From contig NC_049562.1 of assembly GCF_013368755.1 (NCBI RefSeq), positions 1,364,001 through 1,428,000 on the forward strand: a stretch of 64,000 bases of DNA, written 5' to 3'. The DNA is from Talaromyces rugulosus (lineage: Eukaryota > Ascomycota > Eurotiomycetes > Eurotiales > Trichocomaceae). Positions 22,741 to 32,500 of this stretch are shown here, in pieces. A program made the position numbers and the translations under genes. How positions within the stretch are numbered: the first letter of the stretch is position 1; the number at the start of each line of letters is the position of its first letter. The notes below the pieces were generated by a model, which was not told where the DNA came from, made no database searches, and saw only the letters and a program-made list of their open reading frames with translations.

Positions 22741-24308
22741 ATGTCTTCGACCTCAAAGGATGGCCTTTTGGCTGTCTCTGACACCTTCATAGGCTTGTGC
22801 ACCATCTTCGTTGGGCTACGGTTTTATGCGCGAAAACTTCAAAAGCTGCAACTGATGGCCGATGACTGGACTCTGATTCCTGCCTTGGTTAGTTTCTTCT
22901 AACCAATTATAGATGTCGTCACTTACTGATTAAATATATAAGACCTCGTACTTAGGAACGGTGGTATGCGTTCATATAGGCATGACACTGTTGTTTCCCT
23001 GTCCTCCGACTCTCCGTTGATTGTTTTCATTTTTAGCCGTCGGTCATAAAGTGCTGGGATATTCAAGTTTTGACTTTACAGACGCCCAAATAGTAGCAGA
23101 GGCGAAGACAGCAGAACAGGTGAGATTTGTCATACTTGCCAAGGAATAACTATTGATATAAGGTAGCTATATATAACCATCGTCTTGCTCCAGAATCTCA
23201 CCTTGGCATTCACAAAGATAAGCATATTGTTCTTTTATCGACGAGTTTTCTGCACCGGTCTTCATATATATAATGCGCAGTGGTTTAACATAGCAACCAC
23301 CATGACAATCTTGGCAATTGGTTGTTGGCTGGTAACGTTCACATTCCTAACTGGCTTTCAATGCGGAACCCACTTTTCAGCGCTGTGGGACGGCACTTAC
23401 GCGGAATACTGTTATCTTTCATTTCCCTTCCTCTATGGTTTGGCAATATCCGACGTTCTCTTGGACTTTTGGATCCTAGTCCTGCCACTACCCATTGTAC
23501 GTTTGCTCCCGCAGATTCGAGTATTGCCAGTTTTCTTGGCTGAACAATAGCAGCTCTTACGTCTTCGATTAAACCTCCCAAAGAAGCTATCCGTCATCGG
23601 TATCTTCCTATTAGCATTGATGTGAGTACTAGCCATGGAAATATCGGACCCGGCCGCCGAATTGACAACATATACAGCGGCCTGGGTGCCTCAATTGCTC
23701 GCATGGTCAAGTACATCGAGGTCGAACTTGGGGGATATTCAGCCCTTATCAGTGACCACTATCGTAAGTGCTGTATTGCATTAAGACGGACCACTCAATT
23801 TTTCCCGTGATGGTATCAATACTGATGGCGTTGTGCAGGTACGGAGACGCAGGCCTATTATTTCTTAATGCTCGAGGCCGGTTTGTCCGTGGTCGTTGCC
23901 AATCTCCCCTCTTTATGGCTCTTTTTCACCTCTATACTGCCTGAAAAGGTCGCGAACAGTGTTCATAGCATTTCTTCGCTTTCGTCGCTAGAATTGCCGT
24001 GGCGCAGCGACCGGGGCAGCAACTCCAGCGCAAACGCCGCAGGTCACGATGCATCAATATCCATTAATAATAGGTGCCTCGATGTTTCTTCTGGCCTAGC
24101 GCAGATAAGTCATTGCCATCTTGTAGTCGAGCAGTCGCTTCATGACAACCCAAAGGGCCAGGCTTTTGAGGCAATCAAGCTACACAATGTCGCTATTGGG
24201 GGATCGCAAGAACAAATGAGGTCGGTGGCTGAGGGGCAAATCATTGTCGAGAATACTATAAGGTTTAGCCGAGAGGATCGCCAAGGAGCAACTTATGGGT
24301 TTTGCTGA
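22741..24308 (+). CDS. Fungal rhodopsin-domain / PTH11-like integral membrane protein
   Basis: Exons seen with good phase: 22741-22887, 23194-23496, 23551-23621, 23678-23763 and 23839-24308. A further coding stretch runs from about 22943 to 23118, including AVGHKVLGYSSFDFTDAQ. Its internal joint is unclear: the only in-phase GT-AG solution is a 36-nt intron (23001-23036), and a GC donor at about 22965 is an alternative. Multiple hydrophobic helices, the FTKISILFFYRRVF block and SISDVLLDF-like ISDVLLDFWILVLPLPI match the fungal extracellular-membrane CFEM-less rhodopsin family (PF20684). The C-terminal tail is hydrophilic. Role unknown; possibly surface sensing. Confidence 0.75.
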
Positions 24309-24652
24309 GTTCCAGGCTCGCATTAGTATCTATCTACGTTCTAGCTCTACGATTTTCACTCTTTGCAACCTCTTTGGATTCCATCTACGGAAACCATCAT
24401 CATTCATGGCATACCTCTCAGCATGATTGACTGGACATGGATGAAAGTATTTATCTCTATCCATTTCATCAGCGGAAGCTGGCCGGCTTTCGCCATGAGA
24501 TCGGGACGCTATGGGATGTAATCGACGAAACATGCGCTGAGATGGCGAAAATGGCATACAGCGCTTTGCAAGTACGGTTTTACTTATCTCAACACAGAAC
24601 CCTCCCACTGAGGATCTCGTGACCGGCGCTTCGCATCCTCCCCTGTCGGGCT
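24309..24652. other. Short intergenic stretch
   Basis: A minus ORF crosses it but only its part beyond 24653 resembles a known protein (the gasdermin-like C-terminal fragment). Nothing else is recognised. Confidence 0.35.
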
Positions 24653-24824
24653 CAACATCTGGCCCATCGTCTTTCAACCTCAATTCCCTTCGCCTTAAAG
24701 AAGGTGTAGTAACCTTCCTCCATTCAAGCGCGAAAATTCTGCTATTCCCACTTTTCGCCTTGAAAATGGTAGCCACATTACTACTATCCGATAGGCGCGC
24801 GTGTGGATTACCAGTATCACCCAG
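24653..24824 (-). pseudogene. C-terminal fragment of the gasdermin-like gene (truncated duplicate)
   Basis: Nearly the same as 32619-32791. On the minus strand both read NATIFKAKSGNS-like, then IFALE-RKVTT and RRRELRLKDDGPDV. The first two thirds and the acidic tail of the gene are missing, and the sequence jumps directly to the polyglycine-element copy at 24825. It is a relic of a duplication with a 2.1 kb internal deletion relative to the intact locus. Confidence 0.75.
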
Positions 24825-25283
24825 GTTTCACTGGATGCTCCGCCCTGGCAAGGAATCCGCTATCCGGTTGACGCAAGCAGAGGGAAGTAAATAATATACA
24901 ATGATATATGATAGGGAATATAGTCAGAAATAATTTTTCATATTAAAAGTTTATAAAGTTTCATTAGCTTTTTCCTTTTTATTTAGTAGAAGATATAAAT
25001 ATCAGTATATGAATTATGAGCAAGCTAGATATACGAAAATTATCTAAAGTTAATTATACTTCAAGCCATTACTTAGATAAGAGTATTAAATTTTAATAAC
25101 TTTTTGTTTTATAATAAATTTAAATATTTCTAATATTAATTTTATAAAGTAATAGTTTAAGAAGCTAATTACTACTAGATATATAATAACACTTTTATTA
25201 AGAAAGACAAGGCTGGCGGTGGCAGCGGCGGCGATGGTGGAGTGGAGGAGGCGGGGGAGGGGCCTTGAATAAGGAATAGGCAC
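24825..25283. repeat. RIP-decayed copy of the polyglycine element (copy A)
   Basis: Collinear with 34873-35420. Shared anchors are TTTCACTGGAT, AAATAATATACAATGAT, AGAGTATTAAATTT and AACACTTTTATTAAGA. Most differences are C-to-T or G-to-A toward this copy, the expected result of RIP, and the region is very AT-rich. The Gly-coding end survives in part as GGTGGCAGCGGCGGC but is broken compared with the 32-Gly run of copy B. Confidence 0.75.
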
Positions 25284-25508
25284 TACTCAAGGCATTTCCT
25301 CGGACTTGTGTACTGTTTGTCCGCATGCTGGCATTTGAGAGGTGTAAATCGAGTTGGCACAGCATATGCAAGTCTACGAAAGCACCCCCGATGGAACTGG
25401 GCAGTGACTTGAAGAACTGCTGCCCAACGTGTCTTATATAATTTGGATTTATGTGTCCTGACCGGACCAATACATTCTTTAAGCAAGCCACCTTTATAAT
25501 CGATACCC

Positions 25509-27233
25509 ATGCAATCTCTGGCCAATTCGGCGAGGTCACATCCCCCGGGATCTTTGCGCCTCAAGCCGGTCGAGTCTGACAAGGAAATCGTGTTTACTGC
25601 AATTGTCCGTCCCAAACCAGGAGGCTCAAGATTACCTGACCTAGCGAACTGGCAGGCAATTCCGATTGCTGAGCGCACCTTTCTGTCTTCTGCTGAGTAT
25701 GAGGAGTCCTACGGCTGCTCTAGGGATGATGTATTATCTGTGTCCTCCTTCTTCGAAGAGCAGGGCATGACCGTCCGCAGCAGCCATGTAGGTGCAGGAA
25801 CCGTGGAAGTACAAGCAAATGCGCCCCAAATCCAACATTTATTCAGTGTGCGGCTACATTACTATGAAGGCCATTTCCGACCCGCAGCTCGTAAGCGACG
25901 CGATGGCAACGAAGCTCAAGAGGAAACTTATATCGGTTTCGAAGGCGCCTTATCCCTCCCAGTTGCGCTACATGAAAAAGTCGTCCAAATTTTCGGGCTT
26001 GACACTCGCACATTTGGAGCATCCGGTGGGTTTTCCGGTGATCCCCCAAATTCGAAACGACTGATGGTGGCGGAACTGGCGGCTCTGTATAAATTCCCAG
26101 CCGGGGTGGACGCTGGGGATCAAACCATTGCAGTCTTCAGCGGTGAGGGGAATGACAAGAACGGAAAATCTCTGAGCAATTACAGTCCCTCCGATGTCGA
26201 GGCGTATTTTAACTACCAGACAATTGGCTACAACTCCGCACCCACGGTTGTCCCTATCTCGCTTGATGTTGGCCCCAACACGTACACAAACGATCCGAGT
26301 AACCCGACCCAGGAGCTCTCGCAGGATATTATGACAGTCGCTACCATCGCGCAAGGGTGTACCGTCAATGTCTACTTCAGTGACCTTACCGAGCAAGGCT
26401 GGTTGGTATTCCTGACCCGCGTGCTGTTTCCCAGAACAGGTGAAAAGCGCCCCAACATCGTCTCCATGAGCTGGACAATGTACGATGAACAAACATATCG
26501 AGATTCACTATCCTTCCTCTTTCAGCGACTAGCTGTAGTCGGCACCACGGTATTTGGCATTTCCGGCGACTGGGGGGCCAACAATAATGTGATTGATGGC
26601 CAGCCACATGTCGGGTGGCCTGGAAGTGACCCATGGGTGACCTGCGTAGGTGGCACAGTGGTGGGAGAAGTACGATCATCTGGTCACTTTACAGAACATG
26701 CATGGAGTGATCGAGACAACGCAAACAGCCAGTTTACCATTGATGGCCATCTAGGCGTCACTGGAGGCGGTATGAGCCGGGTATTTGCAACCCCTCCATA
26801 TCAGCTCGCCGCTGGGATTCGTGCAGTGACAGACTCGGATTCCAAACGCCTGAGCGGGGGGAGATTTATTCCCGACATTACAGGCATGGTTGGGTTCCGA
26901 GGATTCATCATCGATGGGAAACGGAACTATTTCATTGGGACCAGCTGTAGCACGCCGCTCTACGCAGGGCTCTTTGCTGCGTTATCGAGTGTCTTGAAAG
27001 TCTCATTCGGTCCTTTGAACACCATCTTGTACCATCTCGACGGGGATTTATACAGGGATGTTACCTTTGGCCACAACGATTCTGGTGATACTCCGGATTG
27101 CTCTTACTTTATCGCCAGCCAAGGATACGATGCAGTGAGTGGACTTGGGAGTATTGATGGCCTCAAGATACTTGAAGAATTTCGGAAGATATATCATTCC
27201 AAATCCAGGGGCTTTGGTCGTTTTCCGAACTAG
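25509..27233 (+). CDS. S53 sedolisin-family protease without signal peptide
   Basis: Intronless, 574 aa. Serine-carboxyl peptidase with a pro-activation domain (about residues 20-170) followed by the catalytic domain. The catalytic Glu and Asp fit ELSQD, the oxyanion Asp lies in SGDWGAN, and the nucleophile lies in GTSCSTPLYAG. The C-terminal Ca-site block DVTFGHNDS and YDAVSGLGSID is present. The N-terminus MQSLANSARSHPPGS has no signal sequence, unlike secreted fungal tripeptidyl-peptidases, and overall it resembles bacterial kumamolisins. Lack of introns in an intron-rich neighbourhood supports possible transfer from bacteria, but this is inference. Its place beside a cell-death-type locus may mean a cytosolic role. 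Confidence 0.88.
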   Translation: MQSLANSARSHPPGSLRLKPVESDKEIVFTAIVRPKPGGSRLPDLANWQAIPIAERTFLSSAEYEESYGCSRDDVLSVSSFFEEQGMTVRSSHVGAGTVEVQANAPQIQHLFSVRLHYYEGHFRPAARKRRDGNEAQEETYIGFEGALSLPVALHEKVVQIFGLDTRTFGASGGFSGDPPNSKRLMVAELAALYKFPAGVDAGDQTIAVFSGEGNDKNGKSLSNYSPSDVEAYFNYQTIGYNSAPTVVPISLDVGPNTYTNDPSNPTQELSQDIMTVATIAQGCTVNVYFSDLTEQGWLVFLTRVLFPRTGEKRPNIVSMSWTMYDEQTYRDSLSFLFQRLAVVGTTVFGISGDWGANNNVIDGQPHVGWPGSDPWVTCVGGTVVGEVRSSGHFTEHAWSDRDNANSQFTIDGHLGVTGGGMSRVFATPPYQLAAGIRAVTDSDSKRLSGGRFIPDITGMVGFRGFIIDGKRNYFIGTSCSTPLYAGLFAALSSVLKVSFGPLNTILYHLDGDLYRDVTFGHNDSGDTPDCSYFIASQGYDAVSGLGSIDGLKILEEFRKIYHSKSRGFGRFPN

Positions 27234-27493
27234 GCTATAATTAACATGAGTTTGTTTGATGAGCAATAAACTGGATTGTTTGTGCTCCACTCGATCTATA
27301 GCACACCGGTATCCTCGGAGGCGGCTGAGAACCGTCCGAATGTAGTTATCAGGCTGCGCAGTAACTAGTTAGCTGTTATTTACTCCACCAAATATCATTT
27401 CCTAGCGCAATCTCACTGCATATGCCGCATCCATACACACTTCCCAACCCTAACCCCCCCCTTAATACATGAGCAAACATAGCCCCGACGCTA

Positions 27494-28037
27494 ATGGCCG
27501 TCCAGGCCGTCCAATCCGATAATTCAGCTTTCACTGAATGTCACAGCTTAAACGGAGCCCAGTTCGTCATTCACATTCCTCAGCCCGGACAAGGTTCCCC
27601 TCTTTACATATGTGAGTATCATGCCACATCCATTAGCCCGGCCCCATCTGAGGAACCACTAGCAGCTGTCAGTAATTGCTATTAGCCATTTGTAAGTGAA
27701 TTCAGCCTCATCCATAGACGAGCAGTATATATTATGCTGCTTGTCGATACCTCCTCTTACGCTGTGTCCACCAAAGCTACGCCTGCGTCCATCACAACTT
27801 TTCTGCAGACCTACAAGAACAAGCTTCGATTTAAATCTTTCTCAATCACGTTGAGAACTGCTCTAAGCTCCCTCAACACATCGTGAGCTTGTTGAATCCA
27901 TGATACAAGAGACTATTTACTAACTGTCCTCTTCACAGATGACCGGTTCTGGCGCAGGCGGTGGAGGTGGAGGTGCTCCCCCACCCCCTCCTCCCTCTGG
28001 CGGAGGTGGTGGTGGCGGAGGAGGACAACGGATGTAG
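27494..28037 (+). CDS. Possible small gene ending in a polyglycine/polyproline exon (exons unresolved)
   Basis: A good first exon starts at 27494 (MAVQAVQSDNSAFTECH...) and ends at a strong GTGAGT donor at 27612. The last exon would be 27939-28037, opened by a CTTCACAG acceptor and reading MTGSGAG, Gly6, Ala, Pro6, Ser, Gly9, QRM, stop. The stretch 27690-27900 has protein-like frames (for example TPASITTFLQTYKNKL) and candidate splice sites, but no combination I tried joins all parts without a stop. It may be one gene with an unusual intron, or two small genes. Function unknown. It is related to the other polyglycine loci only by composition. Confidence 0.35.
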
Positions 28038-28452
28038 TTGAAAATATGATCACATTGAAGAGTCTTCATTATGCGTTGGAATCAACGCTGGTCAAATTTC
28101 AGATCCTATGTATACACGGTGCTCGACTCTCGAAGAATAGCCCTGCACTAGACCCAAGCAAGGAATCAAAACAGCTAGTGTACTATCTACATATTTTAAA
28201 ATCTAGCTGAAAAGCTATATATAGTTTAATCATTTATATTGTATTACACACACCAACTAGTGAGAGCAATTGCTACTACTACTAGTAGTAGTACAAAGCT
28301 AAGTACATGTAATTTTGGTTTGTGTCTATGAGCAGAGACATCTGGATTTCAGGGGCGTTCGGACTCGTTTACCTCATATGAGAGTCTAACATGCGTGAAG
28401 TCAATTTATAGGCCGTGAATGACCGCATCAAGGATCCTAACTGGTTACCCTG
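28038..28452. other. Convergent spacer with a 20-bp perfect palindrome
   Basis: The spacer holds TACTACTACTAGTAGTAGTA at 28274-28293, a perfect palindrome able to form a hairpin. Otherwise nothing is recognised. Confidence 0.6.
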
Positions 28453-29580
28453 TCATATCCCAAAAGTACCATCTGTTTGAGTGACGCTTATGAAAACCTT
28501 AGCTCCTCCCCCTCCTCCTCCGCCTCCACCACCACCACCACCACCGCCACCCCCTCCTCCACCTCCTCCTCCAACTTCATTATCGTTGAATCCCATAAAC
28601 GAAGGGATACTTTTCGACGAAAGTATCTTGACAATCTCTTCATGACCTTTCTCCGTGGCCAAGTCGAGAGCCGTCTTCCAATTCCGTGTCCTGGCCCTGC
28701 GATTACTATCACTTTGCAAGAGCAGGATCACAATACCCTTATGACCTTCTGATGCGGCAATATGTAAGGGCGTACGGTCATCCTCGGTTTTTGCACCGAC
28801 ATTGGCGCCTCTCTTTAGCAGCAGCTGCACCACAGAGCCCTGGCCCTTGGCCGCCCAATGCAACGGGGTAAGCCCTTTGCAATTTTGCTTCTCAACATTT
28901 GCTCCGCTGTCAAGTAACATCTTGCAAATCTTGACATCGCCCACTTCTGCAGCAAGGAGCAATGGCGTGTTACTAGTTTTGGGAATCATCACCTCTAATA
29001 GGTTTGGGCAACGACGTAACAGTATCTCAACAACATTCTTATGGCAGTAGTAGGCAGCAGCATGTAGAGCAGTCCAACCGCTCTTTATGTGGCCATCGGT
29101 TTGGGCTCCCCGGTCAAGGAGCATTGTCAAAAAATCCAAATGGCCCTCTAAGGCTGCCTTGTAAAATGGTGTCACATCTTGTTCTGACTTCGTGTCAATG
29201 TTGGCCCCATGGTCCAGGAGTATTTTTCCAATATCCGTGTAGCCGCGCTCAGCAGCCTTCCATAGTGGCGTGAGTTCTCCCTTGAATATCTTGGCTTCTA
29301 ATTCGGCGTGGTGGTGTAAGAGCTCTTGGACAGCATCTTTGGCTTTGTAGAAAACGGCAACATGTAAGGGCGTCCAACCCTCAGATGTTTGGAAGTCGGT
29401 CTGGGCACCGCGTTGCAACAGCAGTCTTACCGCGTCGACTTTATTTTCCTTCGCAGCTGCGTATAGAGCTGTCCTTCCGCCATGTTTGCTATCGACATCT
29501 GTTCCTTGGTCGAGAAATCGGTTGATTTCTGCTTCATTTCCACTGCGTGCAGCGGCCACAATATTTCCCACTTGTGTCAT
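28453..29580 (-). CDS. Ankyrin-repeat protein with C-terminal polyglycine tail
   Basis: Single exon, 375 aa from the ATG at 29580 (MTQVGNIVAAARSGN); the frame stays open upstream but has no earlier ATG. About nine ankyrin repeats occupy residues 10-325, with motifs such as GRTALYAAAKEN, GWTPLHVAVFYK, GLTPLHWAAKGQ and RTPLHIAASEGH. They are followed by a linker, a run of about 23 Gly (GGN codons with mixed third bases) and a short hydrophobic end, AKVFISVTQTDGTFGI. There is no nucleotide-binding domain. Ankyrin repeats act as a sensing or binding platform. The Gly run plus a beta-prone end resembles the layout of assembly motifs on fungal immune-type proteins, which is an inference. Confidence 0.85.
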   Translation of the reverse strand: MTQVGNIVAAARSGNEAEINRFLDQGTDVDSKHGGRTALYAAAKENKVDAVRLLLQRGAQTDFQTSEGWTPLHVAVFYKAKDAVQELLHHHAELEAKIFKGELTPLWKAAERGYTDIGKILLDHGANIDTKSEQDVTPFYKAALEGHLDFLTMLLDRGAQTDGHIKSGWTALHAAAYYCHKNVVEILLRRCPNLLEVMIPKTSNTPLLLAAEVGDVKICKMLLDSGANVEKQNCKGLTPLHWAAKGQGSVVQLLLKRGANVGAKTEDDRTPLHIAASEGHKGIVILLLQSDSNRRARTRNWKTALDLATEKGHEEIVKILSSKSIPSFMGFNDNEVGGGGGGGGGGGGGGGGGGGGGGGAKVFISVTQTDGTFGI

Positions 29581-30644
29581 GACAAAAGTAGGAAGATAGC
29601 AGGGGACTATTAAAGCCTCCAAATGTTTTCTGCGAAGACAAACTCAGCAAAGGTTGGATTGTCTAAAAGGTTAAAAGAAGAGATACCGGTCGAAGGAAAG
29701 AGAATAAAAGGCCTTTTGGCGGGGTTGGTGAATTACGTTCGTGTAATTAAAAATCAGGCTGGTGACAGGACGAGGCTCCTTTTGTCAATGAGGCTGTACT
29801 CCGACCACTCGAGTCTTCGGAGCTTACATACTTTGGAATAATTCTACTGACCCGTTTTTGAGTCGACCAACCTGAGCTTTTTCCATTGTTACTACAAATA
29901 AGTTGGACCTGTTGCGCCACAATTTTTGTGTTGACACAAATTGATATCCGATCAGTCTTCCTCCATGCTTCGTTGAGCAGGATGTTTCTTCACGATATTG
30001 AAGGTAGTTCCGGTATTTGTCATGTCACAAATAATACCACCGACGGCTTGATAACCAATTCGTTTGCAAATTTAATGATTGATTGGTGATCCCTGACCTA
30101 TAGGTGAAAAAGATGCTGCCTGTTATAGACGAGGTTGAGATAGCCCAAACTTGGGCGAACATGCATGCACCACATTATGTGGTCAGCACATCAAGTCACC
30201 CCCAGTACACCAATCGCAAATGTGTGCACTCCAGTTTTGATTCGGGCGGGCTGTGCTTGTCATGGGACTCAGTTTGTCGTGACGGGATAATCCCCTCATC
30301 CCAATCGCGTTCGAGTGGCGTCTGGCAAAAAAAGCCGTAAGACAAATGTGGGGATTTCAGGTGACAATCTCATGGCACACAATTGCGTGTCCAACGACAC
30401 AGACACAATTTTGGGTGAGGGGTTGGAGGCTATAGGAAGCTGCATGTGTAAGTGTAAGCGACTAGCCCGTTACAGCAGAGTTTTAGAATCAGTACCCGCG
30501 AAACCATTGACACTACACGTATAGAGGTTCTTCGTGCACCATTGCATTGGATTGTCTTAAGGATTTACAGACAGTAGCAATCTTCTCTTGCGGCGGAATT
30601 GATTAGATAATCATTTAACACTTCTGATTCACTTCTCCGAATAT
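29581..30644. promoter_or_regulatory. Divergent promoter region of ankyrin and subtilisin genes
   Basis: About 1.06 kb between divergent genes. No credible ORF is present. The shared upstream region would allow co-regulation of the two polyglycine proteins. Confidence 0.4.
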
Positions 30645-32438
30645 ATGGGAGGAAGAACTGGAGGCGGAGGTGGTGGTGAAGGGGGAGGAGAAGGGGGAGG
30701 AGGAGGAGGAGGAGGAGGAGGAGGAGGAGGAGGCGGAGGCGGTGGTAATTGGAATTCTTCTAATCGCACAATCATAAGAGCAGCAGCAGCAGGAGGAGGA
30801 GGCGGCGGAGGAGGCGGTGGTAATTGGAATTCTTCTAATCGCACAATCGTAAGAGCAGGAGGCGGAGGTCCCCCAAAAAGCAACGGATATATTGCTAGGT
30901 TTGTTGGATATTCCTGTACTTAAATTGACTTGCCGATATAATTGACAATTCTTGAAAAGCGCCATCAAACCACCATTTTCATTTCCAAGTGGAAGCCACA
31001 TCACTGAGGTTAGTGTACAATATTGATGATGATGATGAAACTAGTCAGAGATGGATGGAGCTGATTGTTACATAGTCAATACTTCAGTCCTGGAAGGATA
31101 GTGGAAGTTCCGAGACAAGTGGCATATTCGTTCGGGGCCCCCCTCCTCCGGAGATATCAACGGTCGAAAGCATCGATGTGCAAACTGATCACGATGGAGA
31201 CGCCCAGGCCCAGGATATCCCAGTCACTTTGCTTGAGACGACGCATCCTCTAGAAGCAGAGGTGGTTAAAGAAGCAGAAGTGGTTACAGAAACAGAAGTG
31301 GCTACAGAGGAGCACCCAGTTCTCGACAAATCTGGCATAAATCCCATAATAAGCGATCCTGATGAGGTCGAAGACTACGCAACACTATGGGGTGCCGAAG
31401 AGAACCAGAATACTTCAGATAAAGAGTAAGGAATGTTCTTCAGCCATTGTCAGCGACAGTCCGCTTATCTATTTTTAGGGGTAAAATGGCTGAAAAGTGG
31501 AAGAATGAATTCAAAGACCTCATGACGACATACGGGATCTCTGACAGACGGCTCAAAGTTGCCATCTTGGACTCTGGGATCGATTCTAGTCACCCGGGCT
31601 TTGCCGGGGAAGATCGCATAAAGGCCAAAGAGACATGGATAGGGGGCGACCCAGGGAAGGATACTTCTGGCCACGGTACGCACGTCGCAGGAATTATTTT
31701 GCAACTGACTTCAAACGTGGATTTGTACATTGGAAAAGTCACAGAGTCTAGGAGATATAGAAACAAGGGGCAATTTTCCAAGGTGACCTCCTCACCCGAA
31801 TCTTGGTTGTAATCCGTCACGCTTACTTGAATTGGTTGAGGGTCTAGGCCGTGAAACACGCAAGAGAGGTTTGGAAAGTCGACATTATCTCACTTTCTCT
31901 TGGCTTTGAAAGCTCCGTGACTGAACTTCGAGAAGAGATCAAGAAATGCCTCAACGAAGGTATCATGGTCTTCGCAGCAGCGTCCAACGACGGTGGAAAT
32001 GCACCGCGGACATATCCAGCGACCCAAGACCGCGTTTTCGGAATCCACTCGGCAACTTCTCTGGGCAATAAGGCCAGTTTCAATCCGGACCCGAAGCCAG
32101 ACGAGAATAATCTTAGCTTCCTTGGTGTTTCCATCAAGTCTTTCTGGCCTCTTGATATTAGCTCAAAGAATAAGACTGGGTTCGCATCCATGTCTGGTAC
32201 GTCGTTTGCCACGCCTGTGGCCGTTTCAGTCACCGCGTTTATCGTGGGCTACGTCTGGAAGAACATCGCTGAGGCGCAATGGATCATCGACCCCAAGAGT
32301 CCTGAAGGTATGAAAGCAATCTTTTCCTTGATGAAATCGCGGAGGGACGATTATGACTGGATCAGTCCCCAAGCATATTTCAAGCGGTATAGTGAAGAGA
32401 AGATCAGAGCAGACGTGAAAGATCAACTGTGCCGATAA
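30645..32438 (+). CDS. Subtilisin-like serine protease (S8) with polyglycine/tandem-motif N-terminus
   Basis: Exons 30645-30898, 30960-31008, 31076-31425, 31479-31782 and 31848-32438 give 515 aa; every joint keeps phase. The N-terminal 100 residues begin MGGRTG, then long Gly runs enclosing two near-identical motifs, NWNSSNRTIIRA and NWNSSNRTIVRA. A Pro-rich link (RGPPPPEISTVES) and an acidic Glu/Val region follow. The catalytic triad is intact: Asp in VAILDSGID, His in GHGTHVAG and Ser in MSGTSFATP. There is no signal peptide and no I9 propeptide, so it is cytosolic. It is convergent with the gasdermin-like gene, 62 bp between stops. Fungal HET-Q2-type subtilisins cleave and activate gasdermin-like partners, which is the proposed role here. 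The start and exon 1-2 joint are inferred. Confidence 0.82.
30735..30783 (+). repeat. 49-bp direct repeat, copy 1
   Basis: Matches 30810-30858 with a single A/G difference. It codes the GGGNWNSSNRTIIRA unit. The near identity, including silent sites, points to recent duplication or gene conversion inside exon 1. Confidence 0.9.
30810..30858 (+). repeat. 49-bp direct repeat, copy 2
   Basis: Second unit of the in-frame repeat. The single difference changes Ile to Val. Confidence 0.9.
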
Positions 32439-32500
32439 ATACGGATATTAAGGTCCCTTAAATACACTTAAAAGTATAATATCTTAGTACAATTCAAATA

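Noticed and set aside
30629..30883. Polyproline minus ORF opposite the subtilisin N-terminus
   Set aside because: Antisense of Gly codons; the plus strand splices in frame to an intact protease.
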